Below are positions 12,028-23,103 of a stretch of DNA of 64,000 nucleotides, piece by piece. Numbering within the stretch: the stretch's first letter is position 1; each line of letters begins with the position of its first letter. Made by a program: the position numbers and the translations under genes. The notes beneath the pieces were generated by a model, which was not told the origin of the DNA, did not search any database, and worked only from the letters and a program-made list of their open reading frames with translations. Location of the stretch: positions 1 to 64,000 of the forward strand of contig JAFKAC010000196.1 of NCBI GenBank assembly GCA_025766275.1, given 5' to 3'. Source of the stretch: Lactarius indigo. Taxonomy: Eukaryota > Basidiomycota > Agaricomycetes > Russulales > Russulaceae.

Positions 12028-12920
12028 GTATGTACATCGCGGTGTATCTCAGAGCAATAGAAAATGTGCCGAAGCCAGCTGGCCTCTAGGTCATGACACT
12101 TACTACTATTCTTCATGTGAATCGATGGGACATACATGCGTCTACGTACGTTCTTTTTCTTTTTATTCGACGATTAACCTCATCTAACACTACACACCAT
12201 ATTGACACCTCAAAACGTTAAGATCGGGACTTGGTGTACCTAAACATACTTTAGTACTTTATCTGTGTATTAAACCTTCAGTACTCATTCTGCAGCCCGA
12301 AAAGTGAGTGTCTCATGCTTAAAAGTGGGAGTCAAGGACTCTGACTTGGTGACCCTTCGAATATGACACTCTCATGTGGTTATAGAACCCTCATACATTT
12401 CTCCCTGACAGATATACACAAGGAAGAGTTGAAAAGATGGCCATAAGTCGTTCGGTGTGACAATCTACATCAGAGCGGGTGTCAAGCTCTCCAGCCGGCC
12501 CAAGCGGACCGCAATCTTCGACTATCTGCCCAAAAAGGATGTCCGAAATCCATGGACTGCGGTTGTTGCACACCTCGTCCAGAAATAACCCCTCAAGTTA
12601 CCTCTCTAGTGGGTTTTCACCGCCACATTTTTGTATGATTCATGGCACCATCTTGTAGCGGAGAGGGTAGGCCCTCCATTGGTGAGATAATCATTAAAAG
12701 CGGATGTGTTAACGTAGAGCTAGACATGCATCTATAAAAGTGTTGCAACAGTGGACTAACAACAGTACTCAGCTCCTTTGACGATTTTCCGCCAGAAGCT
12801 ACACTATATTATCTTAACCTGTCCGCGCACCCGGAGTTACTCCGTAGTTTATAGGCTCGAGGACACTCTAAACCTTTCACTTTTTTCTAGGTAGACGTCA
12901 TTCGTTGCCCCCCTGGAACC
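11962..12920. other. Spacer between tandem sedolisins
   Basis: The first part is the duplicated 3' flank. The rest holds the promoter of sedolisin 2 (TATA box at 12733-12739). No gene is seen. Confidence 0.6.
12733..12739 (+). promoter_or_regulatory. TATA box of sedolisin 2
   Basis: TATAAAA in the context TCTATAAAAGTG, 182 bp before the ATG at 12921. This is the only strong core-promoter motif in the spacer. The distance implies a 5' leader of roughly 150 nt. Confidence 0.5.
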
Positions 12921-15007
12921 ATGCATTATCGTCTGTTCTCTGCATTCTCCGCCCTCGCCGCTGTTTCCCTCGGCTGCTTTGCGACGCTCCTTGCACCACG
13001 TTGGGACAACCTGAGAGTGAAGCATGCTTGGAAAGCCGTCCCGGAGAACTGGGAGAGCCTGGGCATCCCACCTGCCAGTACCACCATCAACCTCCATGTA
13101 GCGCTCAAGCCCCACCGCAAGAAGGCCTTGATCGCGGCGCTCTACGAGGTCAGCTCCCCTGGGAATCCAAAGCACGTCCTCTCCACCACTCCACGCATGT
13201 GCGCACGCACTCACGCATGCTACCGCTCCCTTAAAGATATGGCTCACATTTGTCAAAGGAGCAGGTTGCAAAGCTTGCCATGCCGCACCCAGATACTCTC
13301 GAGCTCGTTGAATCCTGGCTTAAATTCCGCGGCGTGCTCCCCTCGTCCATCTCGGTATCACATGGCGGCAATTGGCTGACACTCACGGGCGTGTCCGTGT
13401 CCAAAGCCAACGATCTCCTTGGCGCGTCGTATCAGCTCTACCGACATACCGAGACGAACGAGACCATTGTCCGCACGATCGGCTATTCGCTCCCAGCGGC
13501 GCTCCGCGGGCATGTGCAGACCGTGGCGCCAACGACGTACTTCCCCTCCCCGCGCATGTCGTGGCAGACACCGAGAAAGCGCAGCGGCGGGGCAGCAACA
13601 GAACTGGTGAAGGCAACATCAGGCGACCTCGTGACGGCGCTGTTGAGCCGTGCTGATGATGACGATATCTCGTTCATGCGCTGGCTGTACAATACGGAAA
13701 CCTACGTGCCCGCGGCGACGGACCAGAACAAACTCGGGATTCCGGGATTTTCCCGGGAGTACCCGAACCCGGTAGACCTGATAATGTTCATGGACCGGAA
13801 TCGCCACCCTGGGGCCGGGGCGACCTACACCGTCGTACCGGTCAATAGCGGTGAATACTGGCCGAACGATCCCACCGTCGAGGCGAGCGTGGACGTCCAG
13901 TACGCTTCTGGCATGGCGTATCCGACCCCAATTACCTACTATAGCGTTGGCAATGGGCCAGGGGGTACGGATGACCCGTTCCTCTCCTGGCTCAACTTCA
14001 TGATCGGCCTCGACGATGCTGTCGTCCCACAGACGATCAGCGTATCGTACGTCCACTATGAGAGGGCCTGGCCACTGGATCACGCGATTGCCGTGTGCGA
14101 CCTATTCTTGAAACTCAGCGCGCGTGGCGTTAGCGTCCTCGTCGCGTCTGGAGATTGGGGTGTCGGCCGAGGGGACTGTATAACCGATGGGGTCGTCCGA
14201 TTCAGGCCCACCTTCCCCGCGAGTTGTACGTGCGACGTGTTTTTTCTGCTTGCAAGCAGTACACGAGCGTATGTAAGGTTGCTCACCACATCGACACTTT
14301 CGCAGGTCCCTGGGTCACTTGCGTCGGCGGAACTACGGGCGGGACCTCGGACGAAGAACCGGAGGTCGCGGCGGAGATAAGCGGAGGCGGCTTCTCGGAC
14401 TACTTTGAGCGCCCAGACTACCAGGACGGTGCCATGGCTATCTACTCCGAAGCACTTGGCGACCAGTATTACGGTTCCTACAAGTGCGTTCGCTGCCGCG
14501 TCCCGATTTGATTCTTTCTTACTTTGGAATTTGCGCAGCGCCACAAGCCGCGGCTTCCCCGACCTTGCCGCGCAGTCACTCTTTCTCGGAGTCATGGTAG
14601 CCGGCGAATATCAACTCATGGAAGGCACTAGCTTCTCAGCGCCCGTCCGTCTCCTCTCTATGTCTTCTATCCCCGAAGCACTTAGCTGACCGCCAATGGA
14701 CAGATCGTGGCGGGGATTATTTCGCTGCTTAATGATTTCCGAATTTCGCGAGGCAAGAACCCGCTCGGCTTCCTCAACCCATTACTCTACGGTATCGGGC
14801 GGGCGGGGCTGAACGACATCACGAAAGGCTCGAATCCGGGTTGCAATACTGACGGATTCTCTGCTGTCGTTGGATGGGATCCCGTGTGTCCTACCAGACT
14901 TGTCTTTGTTCAGTTTCTGTGTTGGCTGACGCTGGGCTCCGTAGGTGACAGGTCTCGGGTCGCTGGACTTCGTGCACCTACAGAACATAGTTAACTTATT
15001 ACCTTAG
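12921..15007 (+). CDS. Secreted sedolisin (peptidase S53), copy 2
   Basis: Tandem paralogue of the preceding gene with the same six-exon plan: 12921-13171, 13237-14225, 14306-14483, 14539-14644, 14704-14883 and 14945-15007. The exons sum to 1,767 nt, or 588 residues. Signal peptide MHYRLFSAFSALAAVSLGCF is followed by a pro-domain with HAWKAVPENW and HVQTVAPTTYF. Catalytic Glu299 and Asp303 are in EASVDVQY, the oxyanion Asp is in VASGDWGVG, the nucleophile Ser is in EGTSFSAP, and the Ca-site region reads GWDPVTGLGSLDF. Intron 1 (13172-13236) starts with GC rather than GT; the paralogue has GT at the homologous spot, and the reading frame demands this junction. The protein lacks the Asp/Gly expansion of copy 1. 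An upstream TATA box suggests regulation different from copy 1. It probably digests external protein in acidic surroundings. Confidence 0.93.
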
Positions 15008-15359
15008 ACGTAAGGAGTAGAGCCTACATGCTAAAAGCCCAATGAAGCAACTGATCAGAGAGATGGCGCTAGATATACGCCATTGCATACATGTACCATA
15101 GCGTCCAAATCTGAGAGCAGCTAGCTAGTCTAGGATAGTTCACAGTGAGACCACTCAACGTCTAAGATCTGATGACCAAGTCCATCTCTTATGCTCTCAG
15201 GGCCAGTCACAAATTACGATGCTCTGTTCGACAATCTGGACCTGGCGGAAAACACTTCACTACAAAGGAGCCAATACGTATGAGTACAAGTACACTAGCA
15301 GATCTCCTCCCATATGGACCGTCTATTACCGCATGACCGCTTGCTCACGAGGTCGCACT
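15008..15359. other. Tail-to-tail intergenic region with duplicated flank
   Basis: 352 bp between the stops of sedolisin 2 (+) and the DUF6593 gene (-). The first third is the duplicated sedolisin 3' flank. I see nothing else. Confidence 0.5.
15019..15085 (+). repeat. 3' flank duplicated with sedolisin 1/2 (copy B)
   Basis: Partner of bases 11960-12027. It shares CCAATGAAGCAACTGAT and AGAGAGATGGC with several substitutions, which argues for an old duplication. Confidence 0.85.
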
Positions 15360-16069
15360 TCAGAATCCACCGCTTTGGCCGAAGACTGCCAGGGAGCCGG
15401 CGCGGTTGACGGTGGCCGTTTCGGTCTCGCGGCGCCGACGTTCAAGGAGGAGGAAGGAGACAACGATAAAGTCACGAATTGATTCTACGCTCTCGTCGAG
15501 TAGGAGCGTCGAAGGTACCACAGGTGGGTTCTCGCGATCAACCTTGTAGTCCTTGTAAGTACGAATGAAACGAGCGACAGGCAGTGTCTTGGACTGTGGG
15601 CCAAACAACTACAGAAGGGAATCGGACAATAGTTAGTAGTGTAGAATGGAGAACTGTGGTGTAGTACCTGAAGTGCGAGCCCAGGCTTGTTGTTCTGCCA
15701 AGTGTACTCAGTACCGGTGTCATCAAGGAACTTCACATCGCTGGCACACTCAGTCAGTCACCCCGAAGACACAGAGGCACGCAACCAGAAAAGGGCGTAC
15801 TCGCGGAACGGAATGAAGCTCTTTTTGAGCCAGGCGCTCGCGCGCGCCTGTGGGCGATCGCGGATGGTGAGCAGGTCGGAACGCGCATCGCCCCATATCC
15901 ACTCGGCAACGAGTTTTCCGATACCGTCATGCACGCGCGTCACGGGGTTTCCGGAACTCGGAAATTCCGTCGCCACGGTATAGACAGTGTTCCCGTCGTG
16001 GTCGACGATGGTTGTGTTGCACGGGTTGTCGCGCTCGAACCGTAGCGAGATAGCCGACTCGCCCGGCAT
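15360..16069 (-). CDS. DUF6593-type fungal protein
   Basis: Small protein of a family common in basidiomycetes with no known function. Three exons (16069-15801, 15740-15668, 15608-15360) sum to 591 nt, or 196 residues. The N-terminal part has the family look: FERDNPCNTTIVDHDGNTVY, then a GDARSDLLTIRD segment. The middle has FLDDTGTEYTWQNNK, followed by FGPQSKTLPVARFIRTYKDY. Near the C-terminus is the hydrophobic stretch ESIRDFIVVSFLLLERRRRE, again typical of the family. No signal peptide is evident. The start is the only ATG before the conserved region. Its promoter shares 346 bp with the divergent ATG15-like gene. The family call is from memory of the pattern and was not checked by search. 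Confidence 0.7.
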
Positions 16070-16415
16070 TGGAAACAGATATGTGTCGATGATTATGGTG
16101 GATAGTAGATGGGGGGGGAGGGACAGTCTAGTAGTAGACAGCGATCGTTGAGAGTGTTTGATGGGGAGCTGCAGTCGATGCGCGACGAGTTCGGCCCCTC
16201 TTTAACTGGGAACCATCAGCGCCGCGCAGCAATAGTCATGCGGTCATACTGTCATACTGCGGACAAGAAGAGCCAGCCACCAAAGTCAGTGACAGAAAGA
16301 CCATATATGGATAGCAGCTACTGTGCATAGCCTTATACCTAACACCGGGACATCGGCCCGCGGAGCCCGCCAAGCTGAACTTGTTTGGCGACTTCGATGG
16401 AACTGCCATGATCCC
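16070..16415. other. Divergent intergenic region, DUF6593 gene / ATG15
   Basis: 346 bp between two start codons. It contains a short poly-G run at about 16111. No clear TATA box is seen. Confidence 0.4.
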
Positions 16416-17936
16416 ATGCTGCTTTCATTCGCGAACTTCGTCCTCCCATTATTTAACATATTTTTTCAACCGAATGTCTCTCAACGCCCTATATCCTCTC
16501 GAACGTTGACATTCCATCTACGCCACTTTCATGCTGTGACGCCCTCTGCGCATGTATACTTTGCCGACGCGCCTTTGCGTTCCACCCTCAACGCCGACAC
16601 TCCACCCCTATCCATATCTACTGCTCCTGTTCGTACAGCACGCCCACAATCCGCAGCCGCTTTTTCAAAGGCGCGAGCTCTTTCCATGCACGCACAATCC
16701 GCAGCGCTAGACTGGGAGGAGGACGAGATCCCGGGGCCAGACGTCTCCAAGCGAGAAACCCTACTCCTTCTCGCGAAAATGACTAGCAATGCGTACGTCG
16801 AACCCGATACAGGTGAATGGTACAACCTCACCGACAAATGGGGCATCGTGCGTCCGGTCGGATCTTCTGTGTTGCACTTTGCAGCTGATCCTGAGACGAT
16901 GCACGTTGTATGTAGCACGCGCCGGTCGGGTGGGAGCCTGACGACGACGGCTTCCGTGGATACATCTTCGCTACAGATGACAACAATACCGTCGTGCTTT
17001 CCATCAAAGGCACGTCCGCGCTGTTCGTTGGTGGCGGGCCAACTGCGGAGAAAGACAAGCTGAACGATAATCTACTGTTCAGCTGCTGTTGCGCACGTGT
17101 CGGTTGGTCGTGGAAAACAGTTTGTGATTGCTACCGTGGCGGGTGGAAATGTAATCAGGACTGTGTAGAAGAAGCACTCATAGAGGAGAGTTTGTTCTAT
17201 CCCATCGGGATCGTACGTGCGCCTTTCCCGTTTTTCCGTGCGGTGCTGATACTTTTGTTAGAATCTCTACAATAACATTACCGACATGTTTCCAAACGCA
17301 AACATCTGGGTCGTCGGGCATTCCCTCGGCGGCGCGCTCGCATCTCTTCTCGGGATAACGTTTGGCGTACCTGTGGTCACATTTGAGTGCCCTGGCGAGC
17401 GCATGGCTGCACAACGCCTGCATTTACCATCTCCCGTATGTCCCTACCCATTCATATGCAGAAGCGAGAGAGCTGAAAGTACCTGGGATTCTTCAGCCGT
17501 CTACCCACCACATCACACACGTGTGGCACACCGCAGATCCTATAGCGATGGGTACATGCAATGGGGTTCTTTCGGGCTGCGCGATAGCCGGATACGCAAT
17601 GGAAAGCCGGTGCGACCTAGTGATTTCTCAGAACTGAAACCGTTTTGCTGATGCCATACTACCCAGCTGTCATTTGGGGAACATTATTGAATACGATACG
17701 GTGACGAACCTATCGTGGTCCGTCGACTTGCGCACACACGCCATCGCGCGGGTCGTCGAGTTGTTATCACAACCATGGGAGGCGGCTGAACTGTCAGGTC
17801 GTGAGGCCCCGGCTCTCAAGCGACAAGATGATTGTCTGGTATGTCTATGTCCTCCCATGTTGTTCCGATAACTCAGTCAAGTCAAAAACAATTGCAGGAC
17901 TGTTTCAAATGGGATTTTGGAAATTACACCCTATGA
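16416..17936 (+). CDS. ATG15: ATG15-like autophagic lipase (class 3 lipase)
   Basis: Putative triacylglycerol/phospholipid lipase that in yeast breaks down autophagic and multivesicular bodies inside the vacuole. Six exons (16416-16847, 16916-17212, 17262-17435, 17497-17609, 17667-17838, 17898-17936) sum to 1,227 nt, or 408 residues. A hydrophobic N-terminal segment (MLLSFANFVLPLFNIFF) can act as signal anchor. Family blocks follow: TSNAYVEPDTGEWYNL, GWEPDDDGFRGYIFAT, VVLSIKGTSA, then Cys-rich CCCARVGWSWKTVCDC. Next come NLYNNITDMFPNANIWVVGH, with nucleophile Ser264 in GHSLGGALASLLG, and GVPVVTFECPGERMAAQRLH. An Asp and a His later in the chain (HTADPIAMG, VDLRTHAIA) fit the other triad members. 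The protein ends soon after DCFKWDFGNYTL and is shorter than many fungal ATG15 proteins, lacking a long Ser-rich tail. Confidence 0.9.
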
Positions 17937-19221
17937 CAAGCCGGATTCGATGTTGCATGACCTCAACTGCCGGAAACGATGCCAGATAGGGAATGGAAGC
18001 ACGCTTTTTGGGGACGACAGGAGACTCTCGTGATCACATTGTTCCTCCGCAATTGATCATTGATCGACGCCATATACGCCGTGTGAGATGAGATTCAAAT
18101 CCACGGTTCGCCCCCGGGACATTGTCTTCGCGTTTCCGTGTCCAGGTTTTATTTTTCAACATATAACTGCGTGCACGTTGTGATGACATCATAGAGAGCT
18201 GAGGTTTGGGGTTCTTGTATCTCTCACGTGCTTATCCATCGCATCCATACCGTACGTACCCCTAACCCATCCAGAACGAAGCCAAACGGCTTCCCGTTCC
18301 GAACGGCGGCAATATCGCTCGTGCCGTATATGGCATGAGTCAGCGCCACGGAATGGGTGGGTCGAGAGAGATAAACGTATGATGTTATACGCAACGGATA
18401 ATTCCATATGTAAGAGCACATTACGGTGTGCTGGGAGATACGATCGTCGAAGGAGTAAGATGCCTATACGAGTCATCCTCCACGACTTCAATGTGGGACT
18501 TTCGGGTCATCGATATCTCGTGATGCCGCCACATTTGTGCCTGGTAATTGTGGTCAGCAGATTTCTATAACGAAAGTAAGGGAATTAGAGGAGGGCCACA
18601 GAGAATCTAGATGGGGATGTTGATCTGTGTACAGTAAGGTGTGAGATTACCTGGAGCCTTGAATGGTAAGCAGTCTGCGCCGTAGTGGATGACTTACGGC
18701 GTCCCTTGTCCCGTGTGATAGGAAGTTGCGTCAACCCTACTGAGCATGTATCATGGAGGCCAGACGAGAGAGACGATATACGACACAGAGCTGGGGAAAG
18801 AGCGCTCTCGACCACGATTGTGGGGTGACAGGATGGTTTGTCGTACCACCAAGCTGTCGGGTCCCCTTGCCCCGAAGTCGGGTCAGGGCTTTGTTCGACA
18901 GAGAATATGAGAGATTCCACGCCTACAAAAGACCCCCAATTCCCTGATCATTCCACTATCTCAGTGGAGGTAACTGTACTGCCAATAGTTTGAAGCCAGC
19001 AGCGTCGAGGGACACTCATGGGAAGCCAGCCATATTTGAAAATTGATTACTCTCCATAGACAACTTTAAAATAGAGTTTACGTAAACACGTGAGCGGGGT
19101 TCTCAGTTAAGGATGCAGGAATATATATATTGCGTCCATTCGATCTTACAACCTACTCCCCTTGCCGCTTTCTTACCCCTCTCTTCATTCTCACCACTCA
19201 CCACCAAAGTGAAAAAAAATC
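17937..19221. other. Intergenic region, no gene seen
   Basis: About 1.3 kb with only short unconvincing open frames. The right end holds the promoter of the next gene (TATA-like run at 19122-19130, CT-rich leader to 19215). Confidence 0.5.
19122..19130 (+). promoter_or_regulatory. TATA box upstream of 19222 gene
   Basis: TATATATAT located 92 bp before the ATG at 19222 and followed by a C/T-rich tract, a common fungal core-promoter layout. Confidence 0.5.
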
Positions 19222-20064
19222 ATGTCCACGACAACTGACAGCCCTCGCAATGATAACTCAAACTTGAATGATTTCAATCACGCTGTCCCCATTCCCATTC
19301 TCGGCTCCCCCCATCGTCGTCGCCCCTCAACTGCTTCCTCTGATGGCTCACCGACGTCCCCACCCGCTCTCCAGACACCCATCTCTTACCCGACCAATCT
19401 CGCGCCCTCTTCGCCAACCAGTTCCCCGATCTTTTCTTACTTTATGAGCAGTCCCCCAAAGACCAGTGGCTCGTTCCCATATAGGCGCCTTCCAGGATTC
19501 GGAGCCCCGCCTGTCTTCGAAGGTATGTGCCATTTGGAAATCTGATTATCCGTGACGTTGTGTTTACCTCCTCGCCCTCAACAGATGACGATGGCCAGGA
19601 CATCGAAGTTCGCGGTGCCCATCACCAGCGTTCTGCTACCACGGGGTGGGTGAACAACGGTCGTGCGGCTTCTCAAAGGGCTGCACCAGCACCACCAGTG
19701 ATCGAGGCGCAGGAGGCGCGTGGTGCAGGTGTCCTGCGTCGCCTCTCTCTTGGGGGGAGCTTCGGGGTCTGTCGTTTCCTTACACCTATGAAGTTAGCCG
19801 CTTTATCTGATGCTTTTATCTCGACAGTCCCCCTTCCAGACCAGCACGAATAAATCCTCTTCGCCCCCTGAACCTGCTACTCCTCCGCCTTCTGCTGTGA
19901 CATCACCTGTTACACCCGGATTTGCTGCGAAGCAGGCCACTTCGCAGCCTCGGAGGGTCCGCCGCGCTGCGACCATGAGCACCCCCACTTCCAATGCGAG
20001 GCGTCGAGCGCCATCCCCCATGGGAGAGCGCATCTTGAAAGGGCATTTCGATGGTTTCAACTAA
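19222..20064 (+). CDS. Ser/Pro-rich hypothetical protein with conserved-looking C-terminus
   Basis: Three exons (19222-19522, 19585-19766, 19828-20064) sum to 720 nt, or 239 residues. The protein is mostly disordered: it is rich in Ser, Pro and Thr, with many SP/TP sites and basic RRxS-like sites such as VLRRLSLGGSFG and RRVRRAATMS, which look like phosphorylation targets. The C-terminus PSPMGERILKGHFDGFN is short and ordered-looking, and I think I have seen a similar ending in other fungal proteins, but I cannot name the family. There is no signal peptide or membrane segment. The start has an A-rich context (AAAAAAATCATG), and the TATA box is 92 bp upstream. Function unknown. Confidence 0.75.
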
Positions 20065-21354
20065 CTTATTTGACACCATGACCGTTCCTCTCAGCATTCT
20101 ACTTCCCACCACCCAACCCAACCTCTGCACTATCACCCGTTCTCATGTTACCCGTGCCGCCTGTTCGAACCTCTAATCTATCGGCCGCCGGACGATTAAT
20201 CGACCAAAAGATGAATGGATGGAAGACCGACCGAATTCGTGCACATTCGTCATTTCCTCGTATTCATACCGTCACATTCCGCCATCACCAACCTTTTCCC
20301 CCCCCCCCCCCCACTCCCCAAACATCACCTGTCCATGTTCCGCTAGGTTCTGCGTTTGAGTACCACACAGAGACTCGCGGGCCGTGGAGTGGATGTACAC
20401 ATAGGTCCACGTACGCCCTGCACATCAGTGTATTTTACTTGGCTCATCATTGTACCCTACTCCGGTGCATGCTTCTTTTGTATGAAGCGATTGGAACGTC
20501 ACTCGTTTCCCTTCTCTTCCCCAGCTTCTGACCTCTTTCTGCTGGCATGGTTTTTCCAGGGTGGCCATAATCAGTGGTGGCTTCCTTTTTTTCCCGTTAA
20601 TTCGGGGTGCTCTTCGTCTTCGTTATTTATGACCTTCTCTTGTTGTACGTTTGATCCGCATCATTACCTTTCTGTGAGTAACCGTATCTTGTACGTTGTG
20701 GGCAGTGTAAGCAAGTAGAACCTGTAGAGACGGTCCCCAATTTCTTGTTGACCACTGGACTATTAGAATGTGTGTACTGGTCTATACTGGGGCGCAAGTG
20801 CCCACTTGAAGCATGCCGTAGCTGTAATTTGTGCGACACGTATCAACCCTATTGCAACAAGATCCTGATCGATGATGGAACCAAATCAAGAGCACGTTCA
20901 AAGCTGCTTCTTTATGATTGTTTCAAGGGCTGCTGCTTACTACTACTAGTAAATACATTACAAGGATTGCTTCTTCGAACATCACACTTTTGGCAATAGT
21001 CAAAGGGAGGTATACCCTGCGTGTTCTGAGACTCGAATTATGTAGTGCGCCGAGCGCTTGAATCCCCACTTTGGTTTGCCTCCTACAGTTGTTACATATG
21101 TCGTACTTGGGTACCATTTCTGAGATCCGATCCGTCTCGGTGGCTATATTTTAGCCTCTACATACCTTCGCATAGAACGGTACGGGTTTCCTGGTTGCAT
21201 TTATTCAAGACTAGCTGTGTGATATTTTGGTCTTGTGGAGTACTGGCGCTATATTGGAGCGATAAATGATACAATGATGCACGGACGGTTCGCCAATTTT
21301 ACTGTACGGGTCACCGCCCCAATTTGTAGTGGATACTTTTTCCCACTTCACTCG
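20065..21354. other. Intergenic region with poly-C tract
   Basis: 1.3 kb after the Ser/Pro-rich gene and before the 3' end of CTF8. It contains a 15-base C run at about 20298-20312 and T-rich stretches. No gene is recognised. Confidence 0.5.
20298..20312. repeat. Poly-C homopolymer
   Basis: Uninterrupted run of about 15 C in non-coding DNA. Its length is likely to vary and is hard to sequence. Confidence 0.9.
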
Positions 21355-21926
21355 TCATAGTGGGGCCAGCACCCCGATCTTCGCACTTGCACCGACGATC
21401 GGCGTGGGTCTCTTCGAGAATACGATCTTCTTGCGTACGAGGGTGCGTATCGTGTACGACGTCGCCGCCGCCGTAGAGGCTGCGCCGAGTTCCTCACCAC
21501 CGTCGTCCCCACAGCGCATGTCGATGTCTTTGTCTGCGGCGTCGGGCTGTGGCGGCGGCGGCGGCATTTGTGATCGTGATGGAGTGGGCACACGCTGCAG
21601 CACGGCCAGCGGCTTCGCCAGGCTGATGATCGTGCCCTCGAGGAGGTGGTAGCCAATTCGCAGCGTTGGTTTTCCCTGAAGCGGAAAGCATCCGTCCCAC
21701 ACCCTATCGATGTCACGGTGAAAGGAGGGGGGGCGTGGGGACGCACCTTTCCGCTGTCATCGATCGTGAGGTGCCCGACGAGCTGACCGCGCTTGTCGCC
21801 GGATACTTCGAGATCGCCCTGGAGCTCGAGTAGGAAGAGCTCTGAGGAACCCAGCTGGGCGAGGACAGGAGGGAGTGTGCGAGCACCCGCGGAGGGACCA
21901 GAAGAGAGTGTCAGTGGGACTATCAT
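21355..21926 (-). CDS. CTF8: CTF8, subunit of the alternative RFC clamp loader
   Basis: Small partner of Ctf18 and Dcc1 in the Ctf18-RFC complex, which loads and unloads PCNA and supports sister-chromatid cohesion. Two exons (21926-21747, 21675-21355) sum to 501 nt, or 166 residues. The N-terminus begins MIVPLTLSSG and includes FLLELQGDLEVSG and GQLVGHLTIDDSGK. Next comes the family core LRIGYHLLEGTIISLAKPLA, followed by a Pro/Asp-rich insert, then YTIRTLVRKKIVFSKRPTPIV, the typical C-terminal block with basic residues before the RPxPI motif. Length agrees with fungal homologues. The start is the first ATG of the conserved frame. It is divergent from the hydrolase gene, with 208 bp between the two ATGs. 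Confidence 0.85.
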
Positions 21927-22134
21927 ATCCCGGGGGCTCAGACAGCGTGGACGCTTCGACGCGTCGCGTCTCGAACAACTTGACAGTCTGCAGCGGTCTG
22001 ACGGGCCGCACCTGGCCGGGGCGGAGACAAGAACCGCGAATTGTCTGGATATGTGCCAGTGCCCTCCTAGCACAGCCTACCTAACCCGCAACTTCAGACT
22101 CAACTTTGCAACTAGTTGGAACGACGACAATCGA
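21927..22134. promoter_or_regulatory. Divergent promoter, CTF8 / alpha-beta hydrolase
   Basis: 208 bp between opposite start codons; both core promoters must lie here. No TATA box is evident, as expected for housekeeping genes. Confidence 0.4.
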
Positions 22135-23103
22135 ATGGCCTCATTGTCAGAGATCTTTCCAAGGGTCATCGAGCTTCCATCGGGGCTTAAGCTCGAGGCG
22201 CGCTTGACGCCTCCAAGCCCGGTGACCGAGCTAGACGAGGAGCGCGGTGCAGCTGAGTTGCCCGGGAAGCGGCTCGCCGTGTGTTTACACCCGTGGGCCC
22301 GACTGGGTGGGAGCATGAACGACCCGTGCGTCTCATAGCCGCCTCGTCTCCCCACCGCGGTCCGTTGACCGACTCGCCGCACATCACAGGGTGCTCCAGG
22401 CACTCGTGCATCCGCTCACGCACTATCTCAAATTCCACGTGTTGCGCTACAATGCGCGCGGTGTGGGCCGCTCCTCGGGCTGGAAGTCATTCACGGGGCT
22501 GCAGGAGGGCGAGGATCTGCGCGAGCTCGTGCAGTACGCGCTCAAGAGACTCGGCGACGTGCGCCAGGTCGTGTTCATCGTGCGTACCACCATCACCTGC
22601 ACTGCCTTCCGCGCTGCCGGCTGACAACCCCAATCCAGGGATACTCAAATGGCGCGCTTACTGCCTCGCTGCATCCTGTGCTTCCGGCGCACATACGCAC
22701 TGCGCACGTCCTAATATCGTACCCACTCGGCCCTCGCGGGCTGCTCACCGCTTTCCGCACCGGGACGTACCAACGCGCACTGGAGGACCTCATACGCCAG
22801 CCTACGGCACGCGTGCTGGTGTGCTACGGTGACGCAGACGACTTTACAAGCGCTGATGCCTACGAAGAATGGGCAGAGGCACTGGGGAACTTGGCCGTTA
22901 GTACAGAGGAGGGTGGAGGAGGAGGGGAGGAGGAGGGGCAACATCAAGGTGCCAGCGCAGGTGAGGTCGACCAGGACGAAAGCGGGACAGGAGAGCAGGG
23001 AGGTAGTGGGCTGGAGGTGGTGCGGATACCTCAGGCGACGCATTTCTGGGGTGGGCACGCAGGTAGCGGGCTGATTGAGGCTGTTACTCAATTCCTGACT
23101 TAG
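22135..23103 (+). CDS. Alpha/beta hydrolase
   Basis: Three exons (22135-22325, 22390-22579, 22639-23103) sum to 846 nt, or 281 residues. The N-terminal part has LAVCLHPWARLGGS, which fits the first strand and oxyanion region. VLRYNARGVGRSSGW is the classical segment after strand 4. The nucleophile elbow is GYSNGA with Ser130, whose codon lies just after intron 2. VLVCYGDADDFTS carries the likely acid residue, and THFWGGHAG carries the likely catalytic His. An acidic, Gly-rich insert (TEEGGGGGEEEGQ) separates the acid and the His. No signal peptide is seen, so it is probably cytosolic. The substrate cannot be told from the sequence. Similar small fungal hydrolases are annotated only at fold level. 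Confidence 0.85.
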
